Of a DNA stretch of 64,000 nt, positions 61,091 to 64,000 are shown in pieces. A program made the translations under genes and the position numbers. This DNA is from Hygrophila difformis (taxonomy: Eukaryota > Streptophyta > Magnoliopsida > Lamiales > Acanthaceae), in NCBI GenBank assembly GCA_030278955.1, contig JAOANR010000006.1, positions 6,967,915-7,031,914 of the forward strand. Direction: 5' to 3'. Under the pieces are notes generated by a model. That model did not search any database. It was given only the letters and a program-made list of their open reading frames with translations, and was not told where the DNA came from. Numbering within the stretch: position 1 is the stretch's first letter; every line of letters begins with the position of its first letter.

Positions 61091-61530
61091 TTTCCTCAGA
61101 GGATGATGAATTCATAGGCTTTAGGGCTTTTCTGGATCTGCTCCCTTTCTTTGTCGGCGCGGGATCGAAAACGATTGGAATCTCTGCAATGGCTGCCATT
61201 GTTAGGGTTTTGGAATTGCTGGAGAATCTGTAGAGAGGGATTCTGTTGCGGCGTCAGAGGAGATGGAGGAGTGTATATATTCCGTATTTACGGAATATCA
61301 GATGAAGGGACGGCAACAATTTCAAAGCATAATAATTGAATGCAGCATGGTAAAAGCGCGTAAAAATTAATTGAAGGCAGAAGGGTAATAGCCCGGTAAA
61401 AATGGATCCATGGCATTTTGGTAAATAATTTGATGTGTGTGAGAGAGTGAAAAAATTGTTGAATTTAGTGTAAAAAAAGGTGGGCGGGAAACTATGTGCG
61501 TATTTGACTATCTTCTTATTATATATACTA
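61091..61530. other. Upstream of captured fragments; inferred 5' end of Helitron
   Basis: GC-richer to about 61270, then AT-rich up to the proposed 5' end. No intact gene. Plus-strand frames here have stops and no motifs. Confidence 0.35.
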
Positions 61531-61533
61531 GAA

Positions 61534-61580
61534 CTAGAATTACCCGCCCGCGCAATGCGCGGGAAGAAATATTTCTAAAA
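61534..61580 (-). mobile_element. Second Helitron 3' terminus
   Basis: On the minus strand the palindrome CCCGCGCATTGCGCGGG is followed by CGGGTAATT and CTAG, then T: hairpin, spacer and CTRR end. The body would extend to higher coordinates. A third, more decayed hairpin (GCCTGCGCGATGTGCCGGGC) lies at 61671-61690. Confidence 0.65.
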
Positions 61581-61924
61581 TATTAATGAATTTTAATTAT
61601 TTAAAGATTCAACAAAAGAATAAATTGTCATAACGATTGAATGAAAGAAAATATAAAATAGTACTACCCGCCTGCGCGATGTGCCGGGCTCGGATTAGTT
61701 ATTAATATATTTCATGAAAAAGTATTATGACATTCTCATTGTTGGGAACATATGTACATAAAGAACTAACATAACAATACTAAGAAAAATAACATCACAT
61801 TTTATTTTATCTGTTTATAACAAAAAAAAATACTGTAAAATTATCTATATCGTGAAAGAAAAGAATATTTATACTATATGTTATAAATTTTTTATGTATA
61901 CAATATTTAATTTATAATCTTTAC

Positions 61925-62050
61925 TATTATAGATTGCTCTAAATGGGTCAAGCCCGCGGAACACTGCCCGCAAAATGACCCATACTATATTATAGGTTGC
62001 CCTAAATGGGTCAAGCCCGCGGGGCACTTCCCGCAAAATGACACATTTAT
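61925..62050. repeat. Tandem duplication with GGGTCAAGCCCGCGG hairpins
   Basis: A unit of about 62-65 bases (TAAATGGGTCAAGCCCGCGG then ACTGCCCGCAAAATGAC) occurs twice in a row with few differences. The unit is partly self-complementary (GGGTCA near TGACCC and CCCGCGG near CCCGC), like other Helitron-associated sequence here. Confidence 0.8.
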
Positions 62051-62445
62051 AGTCTCATCATTGAATATTAGTTAATATTGTTTGTAAAATTAAATATTTA
62101 ACATAACATCACTAAACATTTAAATCATTATCTTTTTTTTTGGTAACATAAATCATTATCTTTGATTGCATATTAAATTGTAAATTGTTATACAAATAGT
62201 TGGTATATTCTAGTATTTTCTATTTATTTATCTTTTTGAATCAGTTTTTTTTTCTTATTTAAAAAAATCATCATCTTTGAATTGAAAAAAAAAAAATCAA
62301 GCATTTTGAGTTCATTACCACCCCTGATGCTCTCTGGCCTCTCAAGATTACAAACAGGTACATGATTCAGGAAGAAAACAGGTACATTTTATTGGAGCTT
62401 TCCAAGTCACTCAATTGAAATCTCAGATTAAAATTGAGCTACTAA
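62051..62445. other. AT-rich spacer
   Basis: No gene. 'gaaaacaggtacat' and 'caaacaggtacatg' near 62352-62388 form a short direct repeat. Confidence 0.4.
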
Positions 62446-62746
62446 GGGTATGTTTGGAAAATAATTAGAATTTAGCGTCTGGAGTTTGGACTTTGAAATT
62501 AATGGTTTAAAATAATTTTAAATTTGAATAATGGTGTTTGGTAATGCAATTTTAAATTAGAGTTTAGAGTCTGAAGTTTGGAAAGCTAAAAGCTGGGGGA
62601 GAGGAGCGTTCAGAGTTTAGAGATTAGAGATTAAAATTTTGACGGATACTGTAATTAGTGTTTACTATATATAGGATTTAGGCTATTTTTAGTATGTATT
62701 TTAAAAGCTAAACGCTAATCGCTAGCGTTTGTTCCCAAACGCAGCC
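62446..62746. mobile_element. Tourist-like (PIF/Harbinger) MITE with TAA target duplication
   Basis: 301 bp. The left end GGGTATGTTTGGAAA and the reversed right end GGCTGCGTTTGGGAA are inverted repeats of the Tourist type. TAA flanks both sides (62443-62445 and 62747-62749). The interior is rich in repeated TTTAGAGT and TTTGGA phrases. Confidence 0.85.
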
Positions 62747-62924
62747 TAACAAATGTTGTCAAATATTAATACTTTATCACATAACACACAGAGATCAATA
62801 TAAATATATTGTTGTTGGCAGTGTGAATAAAAACATTACACAACAGATATTTGGATGGTTGAGCATCAAAAAATATTTCATAAAAACATATCGACATGAG
62901 AAGAAAAAGCACCTTGTGTCAGCG

Positions 62925-63325
62925 TATAATTTAATATTGTGTTTCCAAAATTTTCTTCATTGATCAGTTCAAAAATCCATTGATTTTTGTCCCGATTTTC
63001 TACCCGATTTTAATAATTTAACACAATAATTTATTTTTTCCAAAAATTTTTTCATTGATATTTTGTTTCCATAAGTTAGGAAACTAAATATTCAATGAAC
63101 TAAATATAAAGTAATCTTATCCGATAATAATTCCTTCACATTAATTAAAGTAATCACTTGTTAACATTAATTATATTTCTTCATTGAATAATTCCTCTAA
63201 TCCTTAATTTTATCCCGGATTTTATTCAACAATAATTATTTAATATCCATTGATCATTACATTAATTGTGAATATAATATAATTAATGTTAATGCGAATA
63301 ATTATTGAAGAAATTATTCATAATT
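62925..63325. repeat. AT-rich direct repeat, copy 1
   Basis: About 400 bases repeated at 63518-63926 with roughly 90% identity, offset about 593. Shared marks: TAATATTGTGTTTCCAAAAT, GGAAACTAAATATTCAATGA and CACATTAATTAAAGTAATCA. No coding frame. Confidence 0.85.
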
Positions 63326-63517
63326 TTATTTAATCTTAATCAATCATTGATATGATTACTTTATATTATATTTTTATACCTTTTTCGGAATATTGAATAA
63401 AAATTTGGGATTCATTGAGATAATAATCGAGAATATAAATAATTTACCTTTTTGAAATTATTTGCTAAAAATTATGTATTTAAACAAAATACATGTTCTG
63501 AAATTTAGTTTCTATTT

Positions 63518-64000
63518 TATAATTTAATATTGTGTTTCCAAAATTTTCTTCATTTATCAATTCAAAAATCCGTTGATTTGTCTTCCCGAATTTTTCCCGA
63601 TTTTAATAATTTAACACAATAAATTAATATTGTGTTTTCATTTTCTTCCAAAATTTTCTTCATTGATATTTATTTTCCATAATGGGAAACTAAATATTCA
63701 ATGAACTTAATATGAATTAATCTTATCCAATAATAATTCCTCCACATTAATTAAAGTAATCACTTATTAACATTAATTATATTTCTTCATTGAATAATTT
63801 ATGTAATCTCTAATTTTCTTCCCGATTTTATTCAACAATAATTATTTAATATTAACTGATCATTACATTAATTGTGAATATAATATAATTAATGTTAATG
63901 CGAATAATTATTGAAAGAATTATTCACTAAGTAGGATTTGGCTGATTCTATTTAAATTAGGACGCGGAGCTCAGCTACTTAAGTTTACACTAAGTAGGAT
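63518..64000. repeat. AT-rich direct repeat, copy 2, and start of a 63-bp repeat
   Basis: Second copy of 62925-63325. After it, CACTAAGTAGGAT occurs at 63925-63937 and again at 63988-64000, the window edge, so another tandem repeat or element may continue beyond. The piece between (GACGCGGAGCTCAGCTACTT) is GC-richer. Confidence 0.75.

Larger units (their letters stand above)
52594..61532 (-). mobile_element. Candidate Helitron with captured gene fragments (about 8.9 kb)
   Basis: The 3' terminus is clear. On the minus strand the hairpin GCCCGCGGGTACCGCGGGC is followed by GGGTTGTA and CTAG, then host T. A Helitron helicase tail lies 0.6 kb inside in the matching orientation. The 5' terminus proposed at 61532 (minus TCTAGTATATATAATAAG) looks like a plant Helitron start, but its flanking base is T, not the usual A. 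Contents from the 3' end: helicase pieces, a minisatellite, AT-rich filler and spliced-looking exon pieces. No Rep domain is visible, so the element is non-autonomous. The 3' end is about 75% sure; the full extent is inference and may be several nested elements. Confidence 0.45.

Noticed and set aside
62925..63926. The two long direct repeats as a pair of LTRs
   Set aside because: No TG/CA ends, no primer-binding site and only about 190 bases between them.

Overview
The window reads as nuclear DNA of a flowering plant, most likely a core eudicot. A Lamiales-type asterid is my guess from the abundance of TACTCCCTCCGT-type MITEs, but that is inference. The evidence is GT-AG introns, AT-rich spacers, plant-specific families (DUF642, group IIc WRKY, DYW-class PPR, AWPM-19, a SAC51-type bHLH) and dense small DNA transposons. 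Many ORFs of 60-150 codons lack an ATG or are shadows, so genes were rebuilt exon by exon by reading frame, splice sites and family conservation.

Left part, 1-12.1 kb (genes on +): the 3' half of a DUF642 cell-wall protein; 60S ribosomal protein eL20 (L18a) with site II and telo-box promoter elements and one GC-AG intron; a cytochrome b561-domain membrane protein; a MITE/Helitron-end spacer; and a SAC51-like bHLH gene whose leader carries an intron-split conserved-peptide uORF ending AEYFRQLLKPVT.

Middle, 12-32 kb: a Stowaway cluster; a group IIc WRKY gene (-) with a long upstream spacer holding G-boxes, W-boxes and a 29-G run; about 5.7 kb without recognisable genes; pterin-4a-carbinolamine dehydratase (-, five exons); and coatomer zeta (+, six exons).

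Right-middle, 32-48 kb: PRP39, a U1 snRNP factor of 12 exons with a very long Gln-rich tail; a convergent single-exon DYW PPR gene (-); an AWPM-19 membrane protein (+) head-to-head with the PPR gene; and a Lys/Ser-rich gene of unknown function (-).

Right end, 48-64 kb, is a transposon island: a SINE-like unit, a Stowaway, two hAT-type elements with exact 8-bp target duplications, and a Helitron. The Helitron 3' hairpin and CTAG end lie at 52.6 kb, with a decayed and partly duplicated helicase tail just inside. Its proposed 5' end is at 61.5 kb. Between lie a roughly 58-bp minisatellite and spliced-looking gene fragments, including a Raf-like kinase exon. A second Helitron end, a Tourist-like MITE and AT-rich direct repeats follow.

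The intact genes are unrelated housekeeping or regulatory loci, not a pathway. The most interesting items are the split uORF, the gene-carrying Helitron candidate, the short-start dehydratase and the PRP39 Gln-rich tail.
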